The notes below the pieces were generated by a model. It was given only the letters and a program-made list of their open reading frames with translations, did not search any database and was not told the origin of the DNA. 64,000 bases of DNA, from contig JYIP02000001.1 of the NCBI GenBank assembly GCA_001051155.2, forward strand, positions 4,526,001-4,590,000. The letters run 5' to 3'. The position numbers and the translations under genes are program-made. The stretch is from Chrysoporthe austroafricana. Taxonomy: Eukaryota; Ascomycota; Sordariomycetes; Diaporthales; Cryphonectriaceae. Positions 34,975 through 45,553 of this stretch are shown here, piece by piece (the stretch's first letter is position 1; every line of letters begins with the position of its first letter).

Positions 34975-35196
34975 ATAGAATAGAAAAGTGAATCAATTCA
35001 ATTATATATATATATGTGGTGTGGCTGACTAGGGTGATCCACAAGGGGGGGTGATCCAAAAGGGGGTGGTCCGACTTANTAGTTGGTTGAATAGAATAGA
35101 AAAGTGAATCAATTCAATTATATATATATATGTGGTGTGGCTGACTAGGGTGATCCACAAGGGGGGGTGATCCAAAAGGGGGTGGTCCGACTTAGT
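34965..35196 (+). repeat. 116-bp direct duplication of the transposon right end, with one N
   Basis: Bases 34965-35080 and 35081-35196 are copies differing by about one base (A/G near the start) plus the ambiguous N at 35079. The unit runs from the end of the transposase frame through an AT dinucleotide tract and the right inverted repeat. The N exactly at the junction suggests an imperfect contig join. Confidence 0.9.
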
Positions 35197-35197
35197 A

Positions 35198-36256
35198 TTT
35201 AGACCGTCCGCACCCTGGAGATCTTCGCCCGACCCGGGGCGGCGGACCCACACCTTCTTCGTACGGGTTATATTATCCGACATATCACATACCAGCTCCT
35301 TGGATACCGCAATGCGACCTCCAGTCCCTGCTCACGTCTCTGCCCACGCGGAGACATGGTGTTACCTTTTCAATACCTCATCAGGTCTCTTCTCACCTCG
35401 AAGAGTCTCGCGTGTTTCGGTTAGGACCCACATCTGCATACCTATGACAGCCTGTACGACAGCCTATTGAATCGAGCAACTACAATACAACACTTTCACC
35501 GAAGACTTAACCGGAACTCTTGATGCTTATGATCAGCCGAGGCAACACATTGCTATATTAGTGGAGTCTGGATCACCTCAGCCCTACATGGAAGGTTACC
35601 AAGGCAAACAAATCAATAACACTTACGCGTATTCTTTTTAGCAAAGGACCTAGCAGTAAAATCTTCGGAGTTTTAGATCATCGCCTGCAGCTCCTGCCAT
35701 GTGCGCAACTCCAGCTTCCTCGTAGGGTGGGCATGGGCATCTACACGTGGCGCGCCGGGTGGATCTTGGTACCGCTTGAGGGAGCTGTTACATTGCTGAA
35801 TGGCGAGCAAACCCTCCACCTGAAAATAATAAACGAAAAAACGGTATGTAGATGCCGAGCCTCGCCTTCTCTGGGTCTCGGCCACCTTCCAGATCCAGGA
35901 CCCAAGAGGCGTGCTGCAGGGTATCATGCATTCAGGGCCCGCTTTCGCGGCGCGCGTGGCTTTCAGCGGTACATCGGGCACCGATTCAATAAACACCACC
36001 AATCTCACCATTCTATGCACAAGTCGTCCCGAATAGGCAATTGATAGGCCTCGTGCTGCCGGCGATCCATCCTGAACGAAAAGCTCCTTGTATAAATCAC
36101 ACATGCTCCCTCTCATGCTGTTTGCATTTATCCGGGCTCATTCTCCACCTCTCAATCCGACATCTTGTACCCTCTCTCGGTCCTTGATACCGATATCCTC
36201 AAAGAAACAGTAGCCCTTCTCTGTCAAGCCTTCAAGGGTAGAGGAACGGGTACATC
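35198..36256. other. Intergenic, lipase promoter side
   Basis: Contains a minus-strand frame (35673-36116) without recognisable motifs, not called. The right part is the lipase promoter, with TATAAAT at 36091-36097. Confidence 0.5.
36091..36097 (+). promoter_or_regulatory. TATA box of the secretory lipase gene
   Basis: TATAAAT lies about 165 bp before the lipase ATG, followed by a C/T-rich leader. Inferred from position. Confidence 0.45.
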
Positions 36257-37680
36257 ATGGCCTTCACCCTCACCAGGACGCTGGCGCTCGCTTGTCTTCT
36301 TACCAAAGGCGCCTTGGCTGCTGCTACTCCGCGAAACGCCGGAGCTGCTATTTTCCAGAGAGCCACAACCCAGCCAATTCCCCCGAGCGAAGACCCTTGG
36401 TACACGGCTCCTGCAGGCTACGAGAGCGCCTCCCCTGGAGAGGTTCTCCGCAACCGGACAGCCCCCGGGGATCTGGTATCTGTTGTTGGCTCCAACTGCT
36501 CCGCAGCATACAACCTCCTCTACCGCACGACCGCAAGCCAGGACAATGCCACTTTCGCCGTAACAACCGTGCTTGTGCCAAGTAGTGATGCAACCAACGC
36601 TCTCCTCTCTTACCAGATCCCTTACGACTCTGCCTGGATCGACGCGAGTCCCAGCTACACCATGTACGAAGGCGTGGCTGAGGACATCAAGATCGCCCTC
36701 GGCAAGGGCTACTTCGTCATCGTTCCAGACTACGAGGGGCCCCTCGCAAGTTTCACCGCAGGGCACATGTCCGGGTACGCCACGCTCGACAACGTTCGTG
36801 CGGCCTTGAACGCTGCCGATCTGTACGGGCTTCCTGATGACCCCTACTACGCGGTGTGGGGATACTCGGGCGGTGCCCTGGCTTCTGAGTGGGCTGCAGA
36901 GCTGCAGCTTGACTACGCTCCCGATCTGAGCTTCGCTGGCGCAGCGCTGGGCGGGCTCACACCCAACGTGACCAGCGTGCTGCTCAAGATCAACGAGAAG
37001 TTATCTGCTGGTCTTGCCCCAGTGAGCTGCCAATCCCCCCCCCCCGCCAAATAAACAAACAAAATTAGCTCCCTCTTTCATATGCCACAATTTGCTAATT
37101 TGGTACACAGCCCGCCATCATTGGTCTCTTGAGCCAATGGCCTGCGGCGCAGGAATATGTCTACTCCCAGTTCACTACCGCCACCAAGGGCACCTACACG
37201 AAGGCGAACTTCCTGGCGGCGGAAAACTACACGCTGTCCGAGGCCGAGTCGGCATACGAGCTGCAGGATATCTTCCTGTACTTCCAGGATGGTAAGGAGA
37301 CGCTGACGGGACCCGAGGTGACGGCGGTTGTGGACCAGGACGGCGTCATGGGTCTTCATGGCGTGCCGCAGATGCCTGTGTTCGCGTACAAGGCCATCCA
37401 GGACCAGATCAGCCCCATCGCAGACACGGATGCTCTCATTGCCAAGTATTGCGCCGATGGAGCCAACATCCTGTATGAGAGGAATACGGTCGGCACCCAC
37501 GGCACCGAGGAGGTCTACGGCGACCCCGCGGCCACGGCGTGGCTGGACGCCGTGCTCACGGGCACATATGCGGAGCAATACAACACCTCGGGGTGCACCA
37601 TTGAGAACGTCACCGTCCAGGCACGAGAGTGGGGTGAGAGCGCCACGCTCAGGGCTCGAGGTCCTAGGCTGTTCCGCTAG
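36257..37680 (+). CDS. Secretory lipase (LIP family, alpha/beta hydrolase)
   Basis: Two exons (36257-37021, 37111-37680) encode 444 aa. The signal peptide is about residues 1-22 (ending GALAAAT). The nucleophile elbow GYSGG places the catalytic Ser at 204, preceded by VIVPDYEGP, typical of secretory lipases of the Candida LIP family. The acid and His are probably in QDQISPIADTD and VGTHGTE of exon 2. Several Asn-X-Ser/Thr sites agree with secretion. It should hydrolyse triacylglycerols or other esters outside the cell. The 89-bp intron has donor GTGAGC, an 11-base C run 13 nt inside it, and branch GCTAAT with acceptor ACACAG. Confidence 0.93.
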
Positions 37681-38471
37681 AACCAGTGGATAAGCTAAAG
37701 AGGGTGGAAACCAAAAGTTCGTTTCCTTGGACATGTTCAACTAACAAAGCGCATTTATTGCAATTTAGCATACTTGCTTTGGGCATTTAATGGTATAGAA
37801 AACCGCGAACGTTTCTACGACTGTATATAGCCCATCTTATATAAAATTTCTCAGAACTGGAAATACAAGGACTGTCTATTTTTAATTTTATTTTCTCTTC
37901 GCTCTTTTGCACTCGTAGCGTCAGCCCAGCGAAGGAAAATATTGCAAGTTGGAAACATTTGTTTGCCTGGGCACATTTGTGCGTGCTGTCCTTCTGTGAA
38001 AGGAGAAAGGGTGTCTCTAGGCGTCAATCTCTAAAGGAAATCATATCACGAGTTAGAGTCTGGTGCTCCAGCACAAAAAGTTGGCCGAATCCAAACGCGG
38101 CTACATGTGCCAACAAACTTGCAATGTTTTCACAGCGCTGAATGGAACCGGGGGATCCTTCTCTTCGCCGACGCTTCCGTTTCAATCTGTTGGCGTCTGT
38201 TAAAACCCAATTTTTTTTTATTCCACTTCTAATAGAGTAGCTAAATAACGTATTTTGAAAATTTGAGCCATCCATAACCATGATCTCAATTATTCCCTCA
38301 TTCAAATCTAATGACAAGTTGAGAGGAGAGCTTTGACAATAATAACTAATCTATCATATAATCAACATATCGATTCACTGGCTGAGGGCATAAATTTGCA
38401 CGTTCAGGTGAAACATATCAATACAGACTCTCGTTATCATCTGCTTCTTGAGAGAGTAAAGTATTATTGAA
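37681..38471. other. AT-rich intergenic between convergent genes
   Basis: Contains long A/T runs and no supported gene; 3' flank of the lipase and the glycoside hydrolase. Confidence 0.6.
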
Positions 38472-41400
38472 TCAAATCGGTATCCTCAATTCCTTGTAAG
38501 GGATGACAGTCACCGGCCCACTCAGCCCGTATGGCTGCCTACCATACGTAGCAGAGTACTTAGCCTGTTCCCACGACTGTGTGACATTGACCTCAATGAG
38601 TCTGTTCCTCAGCGTCGAAGGTGTCTCAATCCTAATGTGATTGGTTCCCCGTATTAGATATGAGCCGATATCAACGACAGCATCGGTGACATCGATAGGC
38701 CCCGTCCACTGGTCATTGATGAAAACCCTGGCGGCATTCAACACTGGTCCTATATCGAGGAAAGCCCCAGCAGTGGCATTGTTCGGGGCCCAGGCGAACT
38801 GAGCAGTGTATGTGCCGATGCCCGATGTGTTTTGCAGACCGGTGATGTTGTACCAGGAGATGAGAGTCTGCAAGGTAAAATGGTGATACGTGAAGACCGA
38901 CGAGTAATTCGTCCAGGGATCGGGTCCTGGTTGCCAGTCTTGAACTGTGAGGTTCCATGTTCCGATATCGAAAGGCGAAGACAAGATGGCAGTGTTTCCC
39001 AACGTGAAATTCCGTCCATCGCTGAGGGCTATCGACTGCGAGGAGTTCCTCATCGACTTTGCAACGAGATATTTTCCATCGGAAGAGATATTCATAAATT
39101 CGATGTTCGAGTGAATAACATGGACATCGGGGACCGTGACATCCGCAAAGAAACCTGCAGGCGCAAAAGCGACCAGGGTGCTTTGATTAGACTTGAGGTC
39201 GAACCACAGGTTGAATCTACCCCCAGTCGCCGTGTAGTTCAAGATAGGGCTGATCGTGCCTGTCCACGCATCGAGAGCGTATGGTAAGCCGCTCCCCTTG
39301 AGTGAGGCCTCGGTAGCGTGACTGGCATGTATGTCGGAGTTGTAGACCCAGTAGTAGTCAACTGAATTATCGGCATCCCATCTGTGAGTATATAGAATGG
39401 GACACGGCGAGAGGTTCTCTGCGGCTGGTGAAATGTTAAGATCCTTCAGTGCCCCAACGACATCGCGCTCAGAGCTGAGGTTCTTCACGGACGGGTACGC
39501 AAATAACTTTTGCACGCCACGGCTGATGTTAATATCAGTTGCAGCGGAGTAGTAGGGGCTGATCTCCGGTACGCCGCCAACGAACAGAATGGCAAATCCC
39601 TGCTCTGCGTACTCGAGAAGTCGACCCACAGCTTCAGTGGTGATGTTGGTTGAGTTGTCGATGATGAATGCCGAGAATGCAGGACCGTCCTCTGCCAAAG
39701 TCCCATTTGTAATGACGGCGTTGTCCTTGAAATTATTAGCAATACTGTCACTCGGTCAGCACACTTGCTGTGAAGGTCGCCTACCCTGGTGAGCAGAGAC
39801 GGGCTCACGGAGACATATGAGTATCCAGCGGCCTGTAGTGACTGATCACCGAAGATGTTCTCTCCCATCCCATAGTGTTTGATATCGACTGAGAGATACT
39901 TGTGTCGGTATATCCCAATATCGACCCGGGGAACTCCAGTCTGCAAAATCAACTGCGTCCTCGCGATCCAGTCCGCCATCTCCCGCACGTAAACCCAGCT
40001 GGGCTGTCTCGGTCCCCACATCTCGCTATAAGTCCACTCGAACGTGGTAAGGCCGGGCCACTCGACCTCGGGCCGGTATCCGGAGTATGGGAACCCGTGC
40101 GTGACAATCCTGTTCACACCACCGACATAGTTGATGGCGCAGTCGTTAAGAATCAGCGGCCAGGTCGCCGCGTATGCGAAGTACCGGTGGGCCCCTAGCT
40201 CGGAGCTGAAGATCTGCTTCTGGCCCATCATCGCACCCCCGCCCATTGCCCTGAAGGCATCGATCACGCCGTCGAAATAGTTCGACTCGGTCTCGGGGGC
40301 GTCGATGTGTGCCGCTGCGCTGACCATATCCCATGGCGGTGCGAGGATGGGCGCTGTAGCGTATGGTTGAAGACTACCCTGCAGGCCCCAATTCGACGAC
40401 CATGCTGAGAGACCCTCAAGATGATATGTCTCGTACAGCTCCTGGAGCGCCTGGTAGAAGTCATTGCGAACCCTCCAATCAATAGCTGTGCCATTAGTCC
40501 CGCTGTCAAAGGAGAAATAGAAATATGAATCAGCCAAAGTACTGGGAGGCAGATCCGTCGTGCCAAATAGGATCGGCAAGAATGGGACGATGTCATAGCC
40601 ACGAGACTGATTGAAGAATTCGAGGAAGCTGTCTGTCCAGAACAGCGTGGCCCTGAACTCTGCTGAGTCCTCCCATGCATAGAGGCCTAGCTGTTGCAGC
40701 AGGTCGCCATTCTCACCATTCATTACGTATTCCTCGGTAAACCCCGTCCACAAGTCTGTCCCAGCTTGACTAAAGTGATCAACCACATAGGCAAACCAAG
40801 AAGCTGGATTATCGGGATTTGTAGCATTGTTGAAGGCTCCCTGAGCAGCTAGGTATCCCGTACGTCGCTGGTAAAACGTGAATAGAATGTACTCGCTGCC
40901 ATCAGAGGGAGCAGTCCACGTTATGCTTCCATTTTGTACAAGCGAAGTCACCTCTTGAATACTGTCGAAATCTAGTGCCGTGACCCTGGGGTCTCTTGAG
41001 GGCACTAAACGTCTGTGTCAGCTTATTTCCCGACGAGTTCACTACACTGAGAACGACAGCACACTCTGCCTGTCAGTGTACCCACCCGCACTCTTCTTGG
41101 CAATGACAGCCGCAACGAACTTGTTGGTGTAGTTCTGAAAAGGCGCGTAGAAATCAGGCGCATTTGCATACCCTGCGTAGGTCTGGCCAGGTGGAGGCAA
41201 GGCGCCGCTGAATGTCGAGCCAGAAGAGATGCTCACGTTACCATACGCCAGCTCGGTGTTCATGCCCTCGGAATCAGGGTCTAGGATGGGGATCGACGCG
41301 CCCTGTGTCGGACCCAGGGCGAAGTCGACAGTCATGTTGAGCTCCTCAGCTGCCCGGATCATAGTCTTGAAACGGTTGGTCCAGTTCAGCCCTCCATAGC

Positions 41401-41719
41401 CGAATTCCGCCGGGTCAACCACGGCCAGCTCGATGCCATAGTTCTCCAGGCAGATCACTTCCACACTGCCCCATCCGGAATCGCGGATGGTCTTGAGGTC
41501 CGAGTAGAGGACATCATCGTCGACGTCGGCGTCCGGGACCCAATATCGAAAAGTCGGCCGGGCAAGTCCAGTTGGATTCGCGAACTCGCTTGGGACGTCA
41601 TACTTGATCCACGGAGCAGGTCGTTGGCCAAAGCCCTGAGGCTTCGGCGAGGCCGCTGTTGCTACGCTCGCCAGCACTGCGGCGAGAGTGGCAAATGGAG
41701 CCAGTAAAATTAGTCTCAT
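38472..41719 (-). CDS. Secreted GH106-like glycoside hydrolase (alpha-L-rhamnosidase-like)
   Basis: Three exons: 41719-41086, 41004 to about 39786, and 39744-38472; about 1041 aa. Signal peptide MRLILLAPFATLAAVLASVATA. Early segments PTFRYWVPDADVDDDVLYSD and SVEVICLENYG fit the TIM-barrel start of GH106/GH2-related fungal enzymes, and the barrel continues with LWTGFTEEYVMNGENG. The C-terminal 120 residues form a galactose-binding-like beta-sandwich (LDIGPVLNAARVFINDQ...GTNHIRIETPSTLRNRLIEV). Abundant N-glycosylation sites agree with secretion. It probably trims rhamnose-containing plant polysaccharides. At the second intron the donor is off by one base: the frame needs ACC-AG, but the sequence reads ACC-AGG-GTAGGC. 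This looks like one extra G. Confidence 0.7.
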
Positions 41720-42296
41720 CCTTGATTGTATCCGCCGCGGTGCGTCGGTTGCGCATCCGGCGAAATGGTTCTCACCAAACTAGACCAGAAGTACAGAACA
41801 GTCTCCTAGTTAACCGAGACCAAGGGATCACGACCATCATCATTTAAATGGGAATACTATAGGATATTCTGGGCTATCGGCCCATATATATTGATCTAGG
41901 TCGTTATTGTGGCTAAAGAGGGTAAAGTGCATGCGGGGCCACTGGAAATGCAAGGGCGACATGTAATGATAGGAAGAATGGCATCATTCCGTGAGCCGAA
42001 GTGGACCTCTTGAGCACGTCAAGGAGTTAAGTCCGTACTGTGATATATATGCCCAGGCCAGCGACTAAGTGCAAGGAATACTAGATTAAGTTAGTGTGCC
42101 CTTCAGTCGGAAGCATCTTATCATGAGCCTCATACTCACCACTTAGCCCACAGGAAATGGCCGCCAAGACAGCCAGCTGATACAGCCCTAAAGCTACCTC
42201 TTGTATCAATAAGAGAGTCCTTCTTTCAGGCTGATATGAGACGTTTGCAGTGATTTGCGCACTACAAACATGGAATATATCACAATCAAAGTCGAA
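41720..42296. other. Intergenic, hydrolase promoter side
   Basis: A TATATAT stretch at 41884-41891 on the minus strand lies about 165 bp upstream of the hydrolase start and could be its TATA box. No gene is seen. Confidence 0.45.
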
Positions 42297-42538
42297 CTAG
42301 GCATTTGTGTTTGTGCCTCTTCGATAGATCATTCTGGATTTGGCCGCAGCGGCTTTAGCTTCCTTGCAAGCCTTGCCCTTCAGCCTGCCTCCGCTCAGTT
42401 TCGGCTTGGACTGGGGACCTGGCATAACCAAACAGACAAGTAGCCATGCTTCTTGGGAGTGCTAGCTAGCCACGATGCGACGACGTTGGTGTCGTGCTTG
42501 TACCGCTTGTGGGCGCTCGTGAGGCATTTGGAGACCAT
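42297..42538 (-). pseudogene. N-terminal remnant of a DUF6604-like protein
   Basis: Minus-strand codons from 42538 read MVSKCLTSAHKRYKHDTNVV then ASWLASTPKKHGY, close to the N-terminal K-R-Y-K-x-D-T-x-x-x-A-x-W-L-A-x-T of fungal DUF6604 proteins. A little further, in another frame, SKPKLSGGRLKGKACKEAKA matches the Lys-rich linker of the same family, then ends at a TAG (42297-42299). The two parts are out of frame with no splice sites, and the rest of the long protein is missing, so it is a relic. Identification by remembered pattern. Confidence 0.5.
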
Positions 42539-44389
42539 GTTGGCGACTCGACAGCAGGTCTGAGTGGTAAGTGACACTTCTGAGGATTCTTATGGGGAGA
42601 TGGGACGAGAGAAGAAGTGGTGAAGGAGCAAGGAGCTAGGACAACCACATGCTTGCACTGTACAAATGGGAAGTGAGGTTGCTTGTTCTTTGCGCGTCTG
42701 TGCACTGCCTGATGACCCGTGCCGGGCAGTATTTAAACACAATAAGTGGGCCCACAATCCGTATCTGCCTGTTCAAATTGAGTGCTATTCATAAGAGAGA
42801 GAGAGAGTGTGTGTGTGTGGTGTGTGTATATATCGGGGGGACGGGAGGTGCATTTGGCGTTCCTTTGTAGCTGCCATTCGTCGCTCCAAACGAACCAGGA
42901 TCACTGCAGAGCTTCCCAACCTCACTTCAATTAGATGATGCCGTATTGAAGACACACAAGGCAGCATGCCAAATACACACTATGAACGTCTCGATTGGGC
43001 ATCCCAAGCCTACGTCCGAAGACCGCCTCCTCCCGGGGTCTCACGCAAGTCTAGGCAAGATGGCCGTAGAATGCGATTGCGGCCGCATGCAGGTGCTCCA
43101 TCTGCTTCCTCTACGGTACGCTATAGGCATACTATTCCCGCAGCGACTTTGACGTCTTAGTGAACATACCAGCAGCATCGTCGCCGGGTAGCCGGCTCTA
43201 GTCGGGCCACCGGCGCGAGGGCACAGGGCGCCTTGGAGGCAGCTGGAGAGAGCAGCGGGCTCGGGCCGTACGTAGGGGCTGGCAGCGACAGACTTCTAGC
43301 GTTTCTACTTTGTGATAACTGCTGGCTTCCTGATACACTGGGGTCCCACGGAGAAGGGGATCGTCTTGCAGGACGCGAAGGAGAAGAAGGGGGACGAGGC
43401 GCGGGCGCGGGCGCGGGCGGGGCGAAGTATCGGATGCTCCGGCCTGACCTGCTTGATGGTATTGATAGTAAAGGTCGGGAAATCCCAAGACTTTACTAGT
43501 TGGGATGTCATCGAAGCGCTTTTCACGCGGTCAAGCCGGATTTTAATTCTGGGCTTCGATGCCGTGATCGTCTCAGCTCCGGGTAACATACGTGTTCAAA
43601 GTCGACTGCATTCGGCCGATGGCCCAAGCACTTTCTCTGCCTTCCTCTTAATAGCATCTTAACGACAGCAGCATCTGCCTGACATTTCAAAACGACGGCG
43701 GCCCCGTGCGAGAAGTGGTGCTTATGTGGAGATTGTATTGTGCTTCGGGTGCCTGTAATTCATCACCAGACTCTCATAATACGCCCTCACTTGAATGCTG
43801 CTAGCCTCAGGATGATAGCCCTGTCTACCTGTAACTGCCATGAACAGATCTGAGGCAGTGCTCGAACGTCCGTACCAGCGGCCAGCTGCTGCAGTGACTC
43901 GGTCCGTCCTGAGTACCTGACAGCTGCGTCCTGGTCAATCATTGTCGGTCGTCTCAAGCCCAGACGGTAGGCTCAGCGCCGGGAAGCTGATCCACTTCCA
44001 AGAGCATCATGACTGGGTCGGAGTAATAGCAAGCGCTACCGTCAGAGGTGGCACTTGCCCCTCTCCACCGACGTCTGAACTGCATGTGAAGCTGAGGACT
44101 GCAGGATGGATCGCGCTGCGGCGAGATCTGTGAAAACCCTAACCCGGAAGGCCCTTAGCAGAGGTGTCGCAGCGCCCCAGACGCCAATCAGAGGCAACAC
44201 CCATGCTGTGGAACGGACGGCGTACCCGCCCAGCGCCGAGCGGCATGTCAAGCCCGAGAACCGTTATTCTCTACTCTTTGTTCTGACGTGCTGTGCGGGG
44301 GAGCGCATGCCATCAGGTGATTCTCTTTTCTCATCCCGTACCCAGAGTGTGCCGAAGGTGTGGTTGTTCGGTCTGGTTCAGTGATCGGT
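42539..44389. other. 1.85 kb intergenic region
   Basis: Contains a GA/GT/TA microsatellite at 42793-42833 and a GC-rich patch around 43380-43430. Short frames there have biased composition and no motifs, so no gene is called. Confidence 0.5.
42793..42833. repeat. Compound microsatellite
   Basis: Runs of GA, then GT, then TA dinucleotides over about 40 bp. Confidence 0.85.
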
Positions 44390-45312
44390 ATGGACCAACA
44401 AGTGGCGCGACAGGATCAGGAATGGGGCCTTCGGCGTGAGCAACCCTCCCCTCTGTTCAACCCCGTCCAACCATCTGCTCCGGAGTTGCGGCTCACTCAT
44501 AACGTGCAGGTCTCCCGCCCGAGCTGCGCCTGAGGATCTGGGAGGCGACATGGCCGGTGACCCGCCTTGTGGAAGTCCGTCTGCCCCCAGGCAGCGGCAG
44601 CACCCCTCGACGGATCAGACCGAGCAGACAGGTTGGCGGCGAGAAGGTCACCGTGTGGAACTCACTATCGCGACGCCTTGAGGACGTCGTGTGCCGGCCG
44701 TACTCGCACCCCATCGCCCTGCAGGTGTGCCGGGAGTCAAGGAACCACACACTCAAGACGTACAGGCGCCTGCAGCACTCCCATGTGCCGCACTGCGGTT
44801 TCTACTTCGACCCCACGCACGACGTGCTGTGGCTGCACCGCGATCTGTCGCAGTTTGACACGGCCAGCCTGAGCCAGGTGCAGCGCGTCCTGTTCAAGGA
44901 CGTCGAGCGGTCCGACGACAGCGACGCGGACAAGAAGCAGCGGCGGCGGGAGCTCCTGGAGATGGTCGAGTCGATGGGGAATGTGCGCGAGGTGATGGTC
45001 CTGGCGCACTGGACGAGCATCGCGGACATCGACGGGGCGAAGAGCAACGAGGATCTGTACGACTGGATGCAGTATTTCATGTCGATACTGGATGAGAACT
45101 GGGAGATCATGGACGGTCACCCTTGGGTTCTGCAGTTCCTGAGCACATGGGCGGAGCTGGGCGTGTGTTTTGACGGAGGCGACGCGAGAATCTGGGGAGA
45201 TGCGAGGGAGGGCCCTCTGTATTCATGCCCGAGCCACGATGTCGTGTACCGGAAGCGGCTGGTGGAAAGGTTCCCGAAAAGATTTGTAGATATCAGCAGA
45301 ATAGCACCATAG
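44390..45312 (+). CDS. 2EXR domain protein
   Basis: Two exons (44390-44435, 44510-45312) encode 282 aa; the intron has donor GTGAGC and acceptor GTGCAG. Splicing gives EWGLRRLPPELRLRIWEATW, the first 2EXR repeat (P-E-L-R-x-x-I-W). The second repeat region is IALQVCRESRNHTLKTYRR, and FYFDPTHDVLWLHRD matches the family's conserved N/D-P-x-x-D-x-L-x-L strand. These proteins are common in filamentous fungi, resemble F-box proteins, and lack known enzymatic activity. The remaining C-terminal part is acidic/helical. Adjacent to a TPR gene, but no functional link is shown. Confidence 0.85.
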
Positions 45313-45553
45313 TAAAATTCATGTCCCGAGTGGAGTGTAGAAATAAACGTCTTGTACCGAGCCGCACCTGTACGCTTTGATTCCCAGGAGTAGGTAAGGG
45401 ACGAGGGCTGATAAGCAGCGAAACTCACCAACGGGGCCAGGGGCTCCCCTGCTTTGTCATGCACTGCAGCAGAAGCTCTGGAGGGTCTGCTAGAACTACA
45501 CCACAGAGCAACGTCACCTATCGCACGGCTCACAGAAAAAAGCTTACAGCATC

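Larger units (their letters stand above)
33216..35195 (+). mobile_element. pogo/Fot1-like DNA transposon, RIP-mutated
   Basis: About 1.98 kb element flanked by a TA dinucleotide on each side (33214-33215 and 35196-35197), as expected for Tc1/mariner/pogo target duplications. Near-perfect inverted terminal repeats of about 62 bp begin CTAAGTCGGACCACCCCC and lie at 33216-33277 and 35134-35195, with a further copy of the right repeat at 35018-35079. Each repeat holds two short direct copies of TGGATCACCC, the usual form of transposase-binding subrepeats. The interior is a single transposase frame destroyed by stop codons. The right end is duplicated around an ambiguous base. The element is non-autonomous now. 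Confidence 0.93.
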
